Origin: Palsa-739 sp035532535
GTDB lineage: Bacteria; Actinomycetota; Thermoleophilia; Gaiellales; Gaiellaceae
Assembly (NCBI GenBank): GCA_035532535.1
Contig: DATKQT010000031.1
Location: 1-64,000 of the forward strand
Length of the DNA: 64,000 nucleotides
Reading direction: 5' to 3'
The stretch's first letter is position 1. Each line of letters begins with the position of its first letter. Made by a program: the position numbers and the translations under genes. This document shows, in pieces, positions 19,086-27,237 of this stretch. The notes beneath the pieces are model-generated. The model was given only the letters and a program-made list of their open reading frames with translations, did not search any database and was not told where the DNA came from.

Positions 19086-20846
19086 CTAGCGGGGCTGAAA
19101 GGCAAAGACGGCGTTGGTGCCGCCGCCGACGATGACAATGCGGCCGCCGAGCGCAACCACAGCGGGATCGGAGAGTGAGACCGGCAGGTGTGCGACGACC
19201 GTGACCGATCGCCCGGCGATGCGCAGCACATCGCTTCCGCCGACGAGGTAGAGCGCGTTCCCGAGCGCGGCCATACCGGCGTGTGCCTCCGGCGCCGGCA
19301 GTGTCGCCACGCGCGCGACCGTCCGCGTGGCCGGGTCGATCGAGTAGACCGCGGACGAGGTACCGGACAGCGTGATGCCGCCTGCGACCATGATCCGGCC
19401 GCCGAGGACGGCAACTCCGGCGTATCGCGTGCCCGCCGGCAACCGGGCGACGGTCGTTGTGCGCCCTCCTCCATCGAAGCGAAGGATCGCGCTCGCGTAC
19501 AGCGATCCCGTGTAGCCGCCGACGAGATACGCCTTGCCACCGACGACGGCAGCGCCGAGGTCGGACAGCGGCTCGTCGAGCGTGCCCGCGCTTCGCGCCT
19601 TCCCGGAGAGGCTCACGCGGTCGATCGTGTCGACCGAGACCGACTCGCCGCCGCCGAAGAGATAGATCGACGTGCCGAGGAGCGCCGCCGCAGCGTCATG
19701 CGTGGGCGCCGGTAGACGCCCGACCGTGTGCAGATGCTGCGGCGTGCCGAGCATGACGCCGTCGGTCGACGATGAGCCGGTGTACCCGCCGAGCACCATC
19801 AAGCGGCCGCCCGGAAGGGCAACGGCGGATGCCTTCGACAGTGCCTGCGGGAGCGAACCGATCCGCTGCACGGTCGAGATCGTCTTGCGCGCGGCCTTCA
19901 CAGCACCTGGCACGCCGGGCAGGAGGTCGAGCCCGTCGGGCTTGTTCAGGTAGCCGGGCGCGATTCCGGGACTGTCGAGGTGGCCGTACGACCATACGAC
20001 CTTCTTCGTGCGCGGATCGACGACGACGACGCGATGGTGCCAGTCGTCGGTGATGGCGATCATCCCGTTCGGCCACCGCACGGCGAGCGACGGACGGTCG
20101 AGTGACCACTCGCCGGTGGGCTGGTAGGTCCAGACGATCCGGCCGTTCGGCGTGATCTCGTCGACGCGCCCCGGCGTGTTGAATCCGGCGACGAGGATGT
20201 CGCCGTTCGCGAGGAGCTGCGCGTCCGACGGGTACGTCGTCGGCGTCCGAACGGTGTACAGGAGCTTGCCGTTCGCGTCGAAGCGGTCGATCCACCCGCC
20301 GATCTCGGTCACCAGTACGCCGCCATCCGGCAGCGGCGTGTCGCCGTTCGGGGAGCTGAGCGTCCTCGGTGGATCGTGGGTGCAGTCCCCCGCGTGCCCG
20401 ATGCTGCGCACGATTCGATGCGCGCGATTCACCCACAGCACACGGCAGTTCATGATGTCGGCCACCTGCATGAGCCCGTTCGGCAGCAGGTATGCGTCAT
20501 CCGGATTCGACATGTAACCGGGCGACGATCCGCGCACGCCGGCGTGCCCGTACGACCACTCGACCCGGCGCGAGCGAACGCCGAGCAGCGCCATCGTCTG
20601 GTTGTACTCCTCGTTCGTCGAGATCGACGTGTACCCCGGCGTGAAGAACGCATCGTCCGGGTCGTGGAGCCCGTCCTTCTGCCACACGATCTTCTTCGAC
20701 GGCGAGACCATGATGATCCGATTGTTGTTGCGGTCGGCGATCATCAGATAGCCGGGGACAGGCCCCGGCTTCACCGGTGGAAACCCGAGCTTCTGCGCCG
20801 GCGTGGGCGCGAGCGCCGCCACGAGCGCGAGGACGATGCTAAGCAT
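19086..20846 (-). CDS. Exported double beta-propeller protein (PQQ/NHL-like plus kelch)
   Basis: The 586-residue protein has a signal peptide (about 1-18) and two propellers. The N-terminal half (about 20-300) has repeats of the PQQ/NHL/arylsulfotransferase type, such as GYLMIADRNNNRIIMVSP, PNGLMQVADIMNCRVLWV and NGMIAITDDWHHRVVVVD, with several DDAY/DDAF turns. The C-terminal half (about 310-586) has six kelch repeats, for example RLMVLGGYTGSS, SIYLFGGG and KAYLVGGYTGS. No catalytic residues can be assigned. It starts inside the 3' end of the ferric-reductase-like gene (8-base overlap), so the two are translationally linked. Confidence 0.8.
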   Translation of the reverse strand: MLSIVLALVAALAPTPAQKLGFPPVKPGPVPGYLMIADRNNNRIIMVSPSKKIVWQKDGLHDPDDAFFTPGYTSISTNEEYNQTMALLGVRSRRVEWSYGHAGVRGSSPGYMSNPDDAYLLPNGLMQVADIMNCRVLWVNRAHRIVRSIGHAGDCTHDPPRTLSSPNGDTPLPDGGVLVTEIGGWIDRFDANGKLLYTVRTPTTYPSDAQLLANGDILVAGFNTPGRVDEITPNGRIVWTYQPTGEWSLDRPSLAVRWPNGMIAITDDWHHRVVVVDPRTKKVVWSYGHLDSPGIAPGYLNKPDGLDLLPGVPGAVKAARKTISTVQRIGSLPQALSKASAVALPGGRLMVLGGYTGSSSTDGVMLGTPQHLHTVGRLPAPTHDAAAALLGTSIYLFGGGESVSVDTIDRVSLSGKARSAGTLDEPLSDLGAAVVGGKAYLVGGYTGSLYASAILRFDGGGRTTTVARLPAGTRYAGVAVLGGRIMVAGGITLSGTSSAVYSIDPATRTVARVATLPAPEAHAGMAALGNALYLVGGSDVLRIAGRSVTVVAHLPVSLSDPAVVALGGRIVIVGGGTNAVFAFQPR

Positions 20847-21798
20847 GCAGCGAGATCGTGCCGTTTACACCCGACTCGGCGGCGACCCAACCGGCGCTGA
20901 CGACCCGTCGAGCGCCGTCCGGCAGCCGGCACGTGCCCCCGAAACTCGTCAATCCGACCTGCGTCACCCGGCCGCGGCACACGTCGCCGCTCGGGAGGTA
21001 CTCGATCTGCAGCGACGTGGCCTCGAGCCGTTGAGGCGAGACGAGGAGGTCGGCGCGCACGAGCAGCTTCTGAGGCGACTGCGCCCCGCCGACGAAGGAG
21101 ACGATCTGCTTGAGGTTGGTCCCGTTGCGGATTACCTGCCCGGTGAGCCGCTCCGAGAACTGCGCCGCGTTCCACGGGAGCGGGTTCTTCTTCAGCGGGC
21201 CGAGCAGGAGAGCAGGCAGGAGGACGACACCAACCGCTGCCGCACCAGCGACGCGCGTGGGCCGGAGCGCGCCCCCGCCGATGCGCCATGTGACGAGCGA
21301 TACCACGGTCGCGATGCACAAGCCGTACAGGACCGCGAGCCACGTCGCGCTCCGGTCTGTGCCGGAGAAGATGCCGTGCAGAGAGGCGAGCGTCCAAACG
21401 GCGAAGTTCGCGTAATGCGCTGCGCGCCAGAACCGATACGGCATCCGCTTGCGGTAGTGGTTTGTGATCGCCAGCGCGAGCAGAAGCTCGGCCGCGGAGA
21501 TGCCGAGCCCTGTCCAGAGTGCGCGGTACCGTGCCGTGAACGGGACGACGAGGTTGACGACCGAGAACGGCAGGAACGAATCGACCGCGATCGTGCCCAC
21601 GTGGACGACGATGAGCGAGCCGACGAGGAGCCCGCCGAAGCGGTGGATGTCCTCGACCGCGAAGCGCGGCCAACGCCGGCTCTGTGCCTTACCGCCGAGC
21701 GTGATGCCGATCGAGACGACGACGCTGAGGACGACGTACGCCGCGACGCCGGACGCGCGAGCCGCATACCAGATGGCGGGGCTCGAGGTCAGATGCAC
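20839..21798 (-). CDS. Ferric reductase-like transmembrane protein
   Basis: The GTG at 21798 overlaps the 3' end of apbE and gives 319 residues. About seven hydrophobic helices occupy residues 5-190. The ferric-reductase/YedZ-type His pairs for b haems are visible: H in VEDIHRFGG and IVVHVGT, and H in FWRAAHYANFAVWTLASLHG. The last 100 residues form a soluble domain with an early GQVIRNG and two Cys (GDVCRG, GGTCRL) that may pair outside the cell. With ApbE it forms a candidate flavin/haem electron-transfer unit across the membrane. Confidence 0.82.
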   Translation of the reverse strand: MHLTSSPAIWYAARASGVAAYVVLSVVVSIGITLGGKAQSRRWPRFAVEDIHRFGGLLVGSLIVVHVGTIAVDSFLPFSVVNLVVPFTARYRALWTGLGISAAELLLALAITNHYRKRMPYRFWRAAHYANFAVWTLASLHGIFSGTDRSATWLAVLYGLCIATVVSLVTWRIGGGALRPTRVAGAAAVGVVLLPALLLGPLKKNPLPWNAAQFSERLTGQVIRNGTNLKQIVSFVGGAQSPQKLLVRADLLVSPQRLEATSLQIEYLPSGDVCRGRVTQVGLTSFGGTCRLPDGARRVVSAGWVAAESGVNGTISLHA

Positions 21799-22508
21799 AC
21801 GACGCTCCCGTGCCACGCCGCGTTGCACACGATCCGTTCGTCGTGGCCGAAGAAGCGTCCGGCCATGCCGCGGCTGTCCAGCCAGTCCGGACCATCTTCG
21901 CCGAGGAGATAGGCGGCCTTCGCCGCAACGTCGGCCGCCAGGCAGCTGGAACCCGACACCGTGACCTGCTGCCAAGGCGAGTCGCTCGGGAGACCGGTTC
22001 GCGGGTCGATCAGATGAGGGCCGCGCGTGGCCGTTCCGCTCGTCGCGAGGCCGCCCTCGACCACACGCACCGCGCCGCCACCCGGCAACCCGACGTCGAC
22101 CGGTCCTCGTACCGCGAGGTCGCCACCCGCCGAGACGAAGCCGAGGCCGTCCAGGGTGGCGGCCGCTTCGTCGACGGCAAGCGCCTTGACGACGCCGTTC
22201 AGGTCGAGCGCAGCGCCTGCACGACTGAGCAGCGTTCCCGAGAGCCGAACCTCTCCCGCGCCGAGCGCCGGGTCGACGAGGCCACCACTCTCGGAAGCGG
22301 CGTCGAGCGCGATCTGAAGCGTCGCGGCGAAGAACGGAGACACGGCGAGCACGTGCGACCGCGAAGCGTTGACACGCGAGAGCTCGGATTCGGGCCGGAA
22401 GAGGCTGAAAGCCGCCTCCCAGCGCTCGAACACCGCAGCGACCTCGCCCGCGTCCCCGCCGGCGAGCACGACGTCGCAGCCCATCGCACGGAAGCGGTGC
22501 ACAGTCAC
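21789..22508 (-). CDS. apbE: FAD:protein FMN transferase (ApbE family)
   Basis: ApbE attaches FMN covalently to Thr or Ser of extracytoplasmic flavoproteins. GTG at 22508 (or 22502) gives about 239 residues, somewhat short for the family. FRAMGCDVVLAGG, FSLFRPESELSRVN, LDLNGVVKALAVDEA, VSAGGDLAVRG and TSGTATRGPHLIDPRTG are all family motifs; the last includes the Mg-binding region. No typical lipobox precedes the enzyme. No protein with the D-G-x-x-S/T-G-A-T target motif is evident next to it, so its substrate is unclear. The start overlaps the stop of the small gene at 22505. Confidence 0.9.
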   Translation of the reverse strand: MTVHRFRAMGCDVVLAGGDAGEVAAVFERWEAAFSLFRPESELSRVNASRSHVLAVSPFFAATLQIALDAASESGGLVDPALGAGEVRLSGTLLSRAGAALDLNGVVKALAVDEAAATLDGLGFVSAGGDLAVRGPVDVGLPGGGAVRVVEGGLATSGTATRGPHLIDPRTGLPSDSPWQQVTVSGSSCLAADVAAKAAYLLGEDGPDWLDSRGMAGRFFGHDERIVCNAAWHGSVVCI

Positions 22509-22816
22509 GAGGTGCTCGTCACCACCGGCGGCGGCTGGACCGGCGGGGCGATCTGCCCGCCCGCAAGCACGCTCCTCCGGACGGCCCGCTCGAACGAGCT
22601 CGGGGCAGCCAGCGGCCGCGCCCGGTGCTTCGTGTGACCGGCGGCATGCGCCTTGACGCCGACGAATGCGCTGCCCAGCACGAGCGTCGCGACCGCCCCC
22701 AAGGCGAGCTTCGCCCCTCGGGCGCGCGCCCTCGCCGCCTCGATGCGGCCTTCTGCCACGACCGAAGTCTTCGCTACCAACCTGAGGGTTTGCTGAGAGC
22801 GCCGTTGCGCCCTCAT
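22505..22816 (-). CDS. Small single-pass membrane protein
   Basis: The ATG at 22816 gives 103 residues: a basic N-terminus, one hydrophobic helix at about 37-53 (LALGAVATLVLGSAFVGV) and an outer tail that is Ala/His/Pro-rich and ends in QPPPVVTSTS. Its stop overlaps the apbE start, so it heads the apbE/ferric-reductase operon. Only 11 bp separate its start from the divergent sufS start, so a leaderless message or a start further inside (a GTG near residue 20) is possible. No family is recognised. Confidence 0.6.
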   Translation of the reverse strand: MRAQRRSQQTLRLVAKTSVVAEGRIEAARARARGAKLALGAVATLVLGSAFVGVKAHAAGHTKHRARPLAAPSSFERAVRRSVLAGGQIAPPVQPPPVVTSTS

Positions 22817-22827
22817 TGCCCCGTACC

Positions 22828-24084
22828 ATGGATGGAGTGGCCGTGACCGCAGGTCAAACGAAGCTCGACGCCCGCGCGCTGCGAGCCGATTTTCCCATTT
22901 TCGAGCAGCTGATCCACGGCCAGCCCCTCGCCTACCTCGACTCGGCCAACAGCTCCCAGAAGCCGCAGCAGGTGCTCGACACGATGACGACGTTCTACGA
23001 GACGTCGTACGCGAACGTCCATCGCGCCGTCCATGTGCTCGGCGAGCGCGCGACGGCCGGCCTCGAGGGCGCACGCGAGAAGGTGCGCGCGTTCGTGAAC
23101 GCGCCCGACGTGCGCGAGATCATCTTCGTCCGGAACGCGACCGAGGCCCTGAATCTCGTCGCCTACTCCTGGGGTGGGAACAACCTCGGGCCGGGCGACG
23201 CCGTCGTGGTCACCGAGCTGGAGCACCATTCGAACTTCGTCCCCTGGCAGTACATCGCGCGCCGCCAGGGCGCGGAGTTCGTGATGCTGCCGCTCGACGA
23301 CAACCACGCGATCGACCTCTCGGGGCTGGATCGGATCGCGCGCGACTACACGGTCAAGGTGGTGGCGACGAACCTCGTCTCCAACGCGCTCGGAACGATC
23401 CACGACGTCGGCCCGCTCACACGTTGGGCGCACGAGCAAGGCGCGATCTTCGTCTGCGACGCTGCGCAGGCCGCGCCGCACATGCGCGTCGACGTGCAGG
23501 CGCTCGACTGCGACTTCCTCGCGATCTCCGGCCACAAGATGTGCGGCCCGAGCGGAATCGGCGCGCTCTGGGGACGGGGCGCGCTGTTGCAGGCGATGGA
23601 GCCGTTCCTGCTCGGCGGCCACATGATCAACTCGGTCCGATACGAGAAGACGACGTGGGGCGAGCTGCCGCACAAGTTCGAGGCCGGCACCGCGCCGATC
23701 ACGGAAGCCGTCGGGTTGGGCGCCGCCGTCGACTACCTCGAGGCCGCGGGACTCGACGCGATCGAGGCGCACGAGCACGAGCTGGTCGCGTACGCGCTCG
23801 AACGGATGAGCGAGGTGCCCGGCATCACGCTGTACGGGCCGCCGGCCGAGCGGCGCGCCGGTGTCGTGTCGTTCAACCTCGACGACATCCATCCGCACGA
23901 CGTCGCGCAGATCCTCGACCGCCAGGGTGTCGCCATCCGTGCGGGTCACCACTGCTGCCAGCCGCTCATGCACAAGCTCGGCGTCGCAGCGACGAACCGG
24001 GCGAGCTTCTATCTGTACACGCTCCCCGAGGAGATCGACCAGCTCACCGAAGGTCTGTACACCGTGCGTAAGGTGTTCGCGTGA
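22828..24084 (+). CDS. sufS: Cysteine desulfurase SufS
   Basis: SufS removes sulfur from cysteine and passes it to SufU. From the ATG at 22828 the protein has 418 residues; GTG codons at 22837 and 22843 are alternatives, the latter with a GGAG 5 bases upstream. The PLP lysine is K237 in SGHKMCGPSGIG and the active-site Cys is C376 in RAGHHCCQP. NSSQKPQQVLD, NATEALNLVA and THELEHHSN-like ELEHHSNFVPW are family motifs. It is followed at once by sufU (GTGA overlap), while the scaffold genes sufCBD are 10 kb away. Confidence 0.95.
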   Translation: MDGVAVTAGQTKLDARALRADFPIFEQLIHGQPLAYLDSANSSQKPQQVLDTMTTFYETSYANVHRAVHVLGERATAGLEGAREKVRAFVNAPDVREIIFVRNATEALNLVAYSWGGNNLGPGDAVVVTELEHHSNFVPWQYIARRQGAEFVMLPLDDNHAIDLSGLDRIARDYTVKVVATNLVSNALGTIHDVGPLTRWAHEQGAIFVCDAAQAAPHMRVDVQALDCDFLAISGHKMCGPSGIGALWGRGALLQAMEPFLLGGHMINSVRYEKTTWGELPHKFEAGTAPITEAVGLGAAVDYLEAAGLDAIEAHEHELVAYALERMSEVPGITLYGPPAERRAGVVSFNLDDIHPHDVAQILDRQGVAIRAGHHCCQPLMHKLGVAATNRASFYLYTLPEEIDQLTEGLYTVRKVFA

Positions 24085-24515
24085 ACGAGTTCGAGCAGAT
24101 GTATCGCGAAGTGATCCTGGATCACTACAAGAACCCGCGCGGCCACGGCGTCATGGACGGCGCCGACGCGGAGGCGGAGGGGCAGAACCCGCTGTGCGGC
24201 GACGAAGTCTCGATCTACGTCGCGTTCGCCGAGGACGGCGAGACGATCGACGAGGTGAAGTTCTCCGGCCGCGGGTGCGCCATCTCGCAGGCGGCGACGT
24301 CGATGCTCACGGAGATGGTGCAGGGACGGACTGCATCGGAGGTCGCCGTCCTCGACAAGGACGAACTGCTGGAGGAGATCGGCATCCCGCTCACACCGGT
24401 GCGCCTCAAGTGCGCGATGCTCGGCCTGACGACGCTGAAGGTCGCGCTGCACAAGGCGAAGGGCACGCCGCTTCCGCAGGGGCTCGCCGGCTTCGACGAG
24501 CTCGAGCTGACCTAG
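24081..24515 (+). CDS. sufU: Zinc-dependent sulfurtransferase SufU
   Basis: SufU accepts sulfur from SufS. The 144-residue protein begins MNEFEQMYREVILDHYKNPR, typical of the family, and carries the three cysteines expected to bind zinc and receive sulfur: NPLCGDEV, GRGCAISQAATSML and LKCAMLGL. The insertion before the third Cys that separates SufU from IscU is present. The GTG start overlaps the sufS stop. Confidence 0.95.
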   Translation: MNEFEQMYREVILDHYKNPRGHGVMDGADAEAEGQNPLCGDEVSIYVAFAEDGETIDEVKFSGRGCAISQAATSMLTEMVQGRTASEVAVLDKDELLEEIGIPLTPVRLKCAMLGLTTLKVALHKAKGTPLPQGLAGFDELELT

Positions 24516-24517
24516 CG

Positions 24518-24835
24518 TTGGCCGAGATCGAAGTAGCCCCGGCGGACGAGTTCCCGCCGGGCTCGACGAAGCTGATCGTCGCCGGGCCTGGGATGTACAT
24601 CGGCGTCTACAACTGCGGTGGCGCGCTGTACGCGATCGAGGACCGCTGCTCGCACGACGACGGCCCCCTGTGCGAGGGAACGTGGGAGGAGGACACGTGC
24701 CGCGTGATCTGCCCGCGCCACGGCTCCGCCTTCGACCTCGCGACCGGACGTCCGATGTCGCTACCCGCCTTCGAGCCGGTGGCGACCTATCCCGTGCGCA
24801 TCGTCGACGGAACCGTGAAGGTCGAGGTTGCCTGA
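24518..24835 (+). CDS. Rieske [2Fe-2S] ferredoxin
   Basis: The TTG two bases after the sufU stop gives 105 residues. The [2Fe-2S] cluster is held by the two boxes CSHDDGPLC (Cys-x-His) and CPRHGSAFD (Cys-x2-His). This is the soluble Rieske-type ferredoxin of the kind found beside SUF genes and in dioxygenase systems. Its location after sufU suggests a redox role in cluster assembly, which is inference. The end overlaps the start of the tag gene by 8 bases. Confidence 0.92.
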   Translation: MAEIEVAPADEFPPGSTKLIVAGPGMYIGVYNCGGALYAIEDRCSHDDGPLCEGTWEEDTCRVICPRHGSAFDLATGRPMSLPAFEPVATYPVRIVDGTVKVEVA

Positions 24836-25364
24836 CCAAAAGATCAGGTGCTGGCCGACGACCGACCCGCTCTACCTCGCCTACCACGACGAGGAGTGGG
24901 GCCGGCCGGTGCGGGAGGAGCACGGCCTGTACGAGCGCCTCTGCCTGGAGGGGTTCCAGTCCGGGCTCTCGTGGCTGACGATCCTGCGCAAGCGCGGGAA
25001 CTTCCGCGCGGCGTTCGCCGGCTTCGACCCCGACGCGGTCTCGCGCTTCGGCGAGCGTGACGTCGAGCGCCTGCTCGGCGACGCGAGCATCGTCCGCCAC
25101 CGGGGCAAGATCGAAGCCGCGATCGCGAACGCGCACGGCGTGCTCGCGCTTCGCGACGCCGGCACACCGCTCCAAGACCTCATGTGGGCGTACCGCGACA
25201 CGACCGAGTCGAAGGAACTGTCGAAGCGGCTCAAGGGCACCGGCTTCCGCTTCGTCGGCCCGACGACGGTGTACGCCGCGATGCAGGCCTGCGGAATCGT
25301 GAACGACCACATCCCGGCATGCTGGGTTCGCGAGGAGGTGGAACGTGCTCGACGAGCAGGTTAG
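24828..25364 (+). CDS. tag: DNA-3-methyladenine glycosylase I
   Basis: Tag removes 3-methyladenine from alkylated DNA. The TTG at 24828 gives 178 residues. The zinc ligands expected for the family are present: Cys in RCWPTTDPLY, His in YHDEEWG, and His and Cys in NDHIPACW. The base-recognition Glu/Trp segment is LEGFQSGLSWLTILRKR. The gene overlaps both neighbours, so it is co-translated with the Rieske and methyltransferase genes. Confidence 0.93.
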   Translation: MPDQKIRCWPTTDPLYLAYHDEEWGRPVREEHGLYERLCLEGFQSGLSWLTILRKRGNFRAAFAGFDPDAVSRFGERDVERLLGDASIVRHRGKIEAAIANAHGVLALRDAGTPLQDLMWAYRDTTESKELSKRLKGTGFRFVGPTTVYAAMQACGIVNDHIPACWVREEVERARRAG

Positions 25365-25932
25365 ATCCGTCCTCGCGCGTCTCGAGCGCGAGGATGCAGA
25401 CGAGCGCGAGCGCGGCGCCCCGGCCTCCGAGCGTTCCCGCCAGGTGGCGCGCACGACGGGGCAGTTCCTCTTCGCCCTCGTCGCATCGCAGGTCGACTGC
25501 GAGGTGCTCGAGATCGGCGGCTCGCGTGGCTACTCGACGGTCTGGCTCGCCGCCGGTGTCAGGCACCTCGGGGGCAGGGTCCTCTCGCTCGAGAAGGACC
25601 CGGCGAAGGCCGGGGCCTGGCGCCGCACCATCGCCGACGCGGGTCTCGAGGAATGGGCCGAGCTCGTCGAAGGCGACGCATTCGAGACGCTGGGGCGCAT
25701 CGACGATGTCTTCGACCTCGTCTTCCTCGACGCGGAGAAGGACGACTACGAGCGGCTCTTCGCCCTCGCCCGCCCCAAGCTCGAGCCGGGCGGCCTCGTC
25801 GTCGCCGACAACGTCCTCTCACACCCCGACCCGCTCGCGCTGTACTCGGCGGCTCGGCAGGCCGATCCCTCGCTCTCGAGCGTCACCGTTCCCCTCGACC
25901 GGGGACTGGAGCTCAGCGTCATCCTCCGCTGA
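25345..25932 (+). CDS. O-methyltransferase (class I, COMT-like)
   Basis: The 195-residue protein has motif I CEVLEIGGSRGYSTVWLA, motif II RVLSLEKDPAKA, and FDLVFLDAEKDDYERLF, the metal-binding and SAM-binding segment of the bacterial catechol-type O-methyltransferase family (methyltransf_3). The substrate is unknown. The GTG lies inside the end of the tag gene (20-base overlap). It is the last gene of the sufS transcript and is followed by the candidate RNA. Confidence 0.87.
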   Translation: MLDEQVRSVLARLEREDADERERGAPASERSRQVARTTGQFLFALVASQVDCEVLEIGGSRGYSTVWLAAGVRHLGGRVLSLEKDPAKAGAWRRTIADAGLEEWAELVEGDAFETLGRIDDVFDLVFLDAEKDDYERLFALARPKLEPGGLVVADNVLSHPDPLALYSAARQADPSLSSVTVPLDRGLELSVILR

Positions 25933-25944
25933 TATCGTCTCGCT

Positions 25945-26130
25945 ACCGCGGAAAGGAGGTGGTCCGGAGTTGACATCAAGTATTTCGGCCAGTGGAGGTA
26001 CCAGCGGGTAGAGGCGCAGTCCCCGGGACCACCGGGAATCGCCTAGCCAGCGTAGGGGCCGAAGCGACTCTGCCGAATCCAGCGTTGGTTACCGACGAGG
26101 GGCCGCCGAAAGGTGGCCCCTCGTTTATTT
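25945..26130 (+). ncRNA. Candidate stand-alone structured RNA or tiny-ORF message
   Basis: This 190-nt stretch sits between convergent genes. It has a -10-like TATCGT (25933-25938), a near-perfect anti-SD complement (AAAGGAGGTGGTCC, 25952-25965) and a perfect intrinsic terminator at its end. GGTGGTCCGG (25958-25967) can pair with CCGGGACCACC (26023-26033, one bulge). AGGCG/CGCCT (from 26012 and to 26045) and CGTTGG/CCGACG (26084-26098) form other stems. A 13-residue frame starts with TTG at 25970. No protein gene follows on this strand, so it is not a riboswitch for a neighbour. I cannot name a known family. Confidence 0.45.
26097..26130 (+). terminator. Strong intrinsic terminator
   Basis: A 12-bp stem (26097-26108 with 26113-26124, one G-U pair) closed by a GAAA tetraloop is followed by TTTATT. 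This is the clearest Rho-independent terminator in the window. Confidence 0.9.
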
Positions 26131-26132
26131 CC

Positions 26133-26663
26133 TCAGGCAACGACTGCTGCGGGGTCGGCGGCCTGGACGAGCGCCTCGAGCACGTCCCGCATGCCGTCGA
26201 TCGCGGACTCGTCGAGGCCCTCGTGCACCCGCGAGACGGGAACCGGCTCGCCGACGACCCGCGCGCCCGCGATCCCAAGGATGCGGCGCAGGTCCTGCTG
26301 TGCCCAGAGGGCGCCGAACTGGCCCTGGCTCGCGCCGACGACGGCGACCGTCTGGTTGCGGAGAGCGGCGTCGCTCGTCGGGCGCGAGGCCCAGTCGACC
26401 GCGTTCTTCAGGCCGCCGGGGACGGAGCCGTTGTACTCCGGCGTGGCGAAGAGGATCGCGTCCGCCGAGCTCCATTCCTCCCGGAGCCGGCGGACGCTCT
26501 CGGGAACGTCGGCCTCGAGATCCTGGTCGTAGATCGGCAGGTCGCCGATGCCCTCCCACAACTCGACCTGGGCGCCTGCGGGGACGAGCTTCGCCGCCTC
26601 CCGCAGAAGCGCTGTGTTGTACGACTCCGCCCGAGAGCTGCCGGAGACGCCCAGGATCTTCAT
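26133..26663 (-). CDS. NADPH-dependent FMN reductase family protein
   Basis: The 176-residue flavodoxin-fold protein starts MKILGVSGSSRAESYNTALL, with the phosphate-binding SGSSR loop, and has ILFATPEYNGSVPGGLKNAVDW, the conserved FMN-binding and active-site segment of the ArsH/ChrR/azoreductase group. It probably reduces flavin, quinone or xenobiotics with NAD(P)H. It lies two bases after the YceI gene, and both face away from a MarR regulator, so it probably belongs to a stress or xenobiotic response. Confidence 0.9.
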   Translation of the reverse strand: MKILGVSGSSRAESYNTALLREAAKLVPAGAQVELWEGIGDLPIYDQDLEADVPESVRRLREEWSSADAILFATPEYNGSVPGGLKNAVDWASRPTSDAALRNQTVAVVGASQGQFGALWAQQDLRRILGIAGARVVGEPVPVSRVHEGLDESAIDGMRDVLEALVQAADPAAVVA

Positions 26664-26665
26664 GC

Positions 26666-27184
26666 TTACGCCTCCTGCTTCACGAACGCGAGCTCTGCGA
26701 TGAGCTTCACGTCGTCGCCGAGGTAATTGCCGCCGCCCTGGTTCGGTGCGTTCCAGACGATGCCGAACGCGTTGCGGTCGATGGTCGTCTCGAGCTTGAC
26801 GCCGACCCGCTCGCGGCCGAACGGATCGACGTTCGGCTCCGAGATGGAACCGGTGAGCTGGACGGGAAGGGTGACGGCCTTGATCGTCAGCTCGCCGTGC
26901 TCGAGGCCGTCGGCCTTGAAGGTGATCTCCGGGAAGCGCTCGGCGTCGAAGAAGTCGGGCGTCTGGAGGTGGCCGTTCAGCTGCTCGTCCTTGACGTCGA
27001 TGCTGGCGACCTTCGCGGAGCCTTCGAGCTTGCCGTCGAGAAGGGTCGCGGTGAAGTCGCGGAAGCTGCCGCGGAACGTGTTCACGCCGGCGTAGGCGAT
27101 CTCGAACGAGACGTTCGAGTGCACCGGGTCGGCACTCCAGGTGCCGGCAGGTGCGGACTTCGTCGTACTGGTGATGGTGGACAT
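26666..27184 (-). CDS. YceI-family lipocalin-like protein
   Basis: The ATG at 27184 has an excellent ribosome binding site (AAGGAGAT) and gives 172 residues; a start at 27217 would lie across the operator. The WSADPVHSNVSFEIAY start, the TATLLDGKLEGSAKVAS strand pair and the FPEITFKADGL segment are standard for YceI, a beta-barrel that binds polyisoprenoids or similar lipids. There is no signal peptide, so this copy is cytosolic. It forms an operon with the FMN reductase gene. Confidence 0.92.
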   Translation of the reverse strand: MSTITSTTKSAPAGTWSADPVHSNVSFEIAYAGVNTFRGSFRDFTATLLDGKLEGSAKVASIDVKDEQLNGHLQTPDFFDAERFPEITFKADGLEHGELTIKAVTLPVQLTGSISEPNVDPFGRERVGVKLETTIDRNAFGIVWNAPNQGGGNYLGDDVKLIAELAFVKQEA

Positions 27185-27200
27185 GATCGAATCTCCTTGG

Positions 27201-27226
27201 TATAGTTGACTTCGCAAGCAATTATA
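27201..27226. promoter_or_regulatory. Probable MarR operator
   Basis: An AT-rich imperfect palindrome has 11-base arms (27201-27211 and 27216-27226) matching at 8 positions around TCGC. It lies in the 53-bp gap between the YceI gene and the MarR gene, where one dimer could repress both promoters. Confidence 0.55.
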
Positions 27227-27237
27227 GCGAGAGAAAC

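Noticed and set aside
26000..26100. Similarity of GGTAGAGGCGCAG and GCCGAAG segments to the lysine riboswitch core
   Set aside because: The expected P2 loop-E/kink-turn motifs and closing helix are absent, and no gene follows on the same strand.
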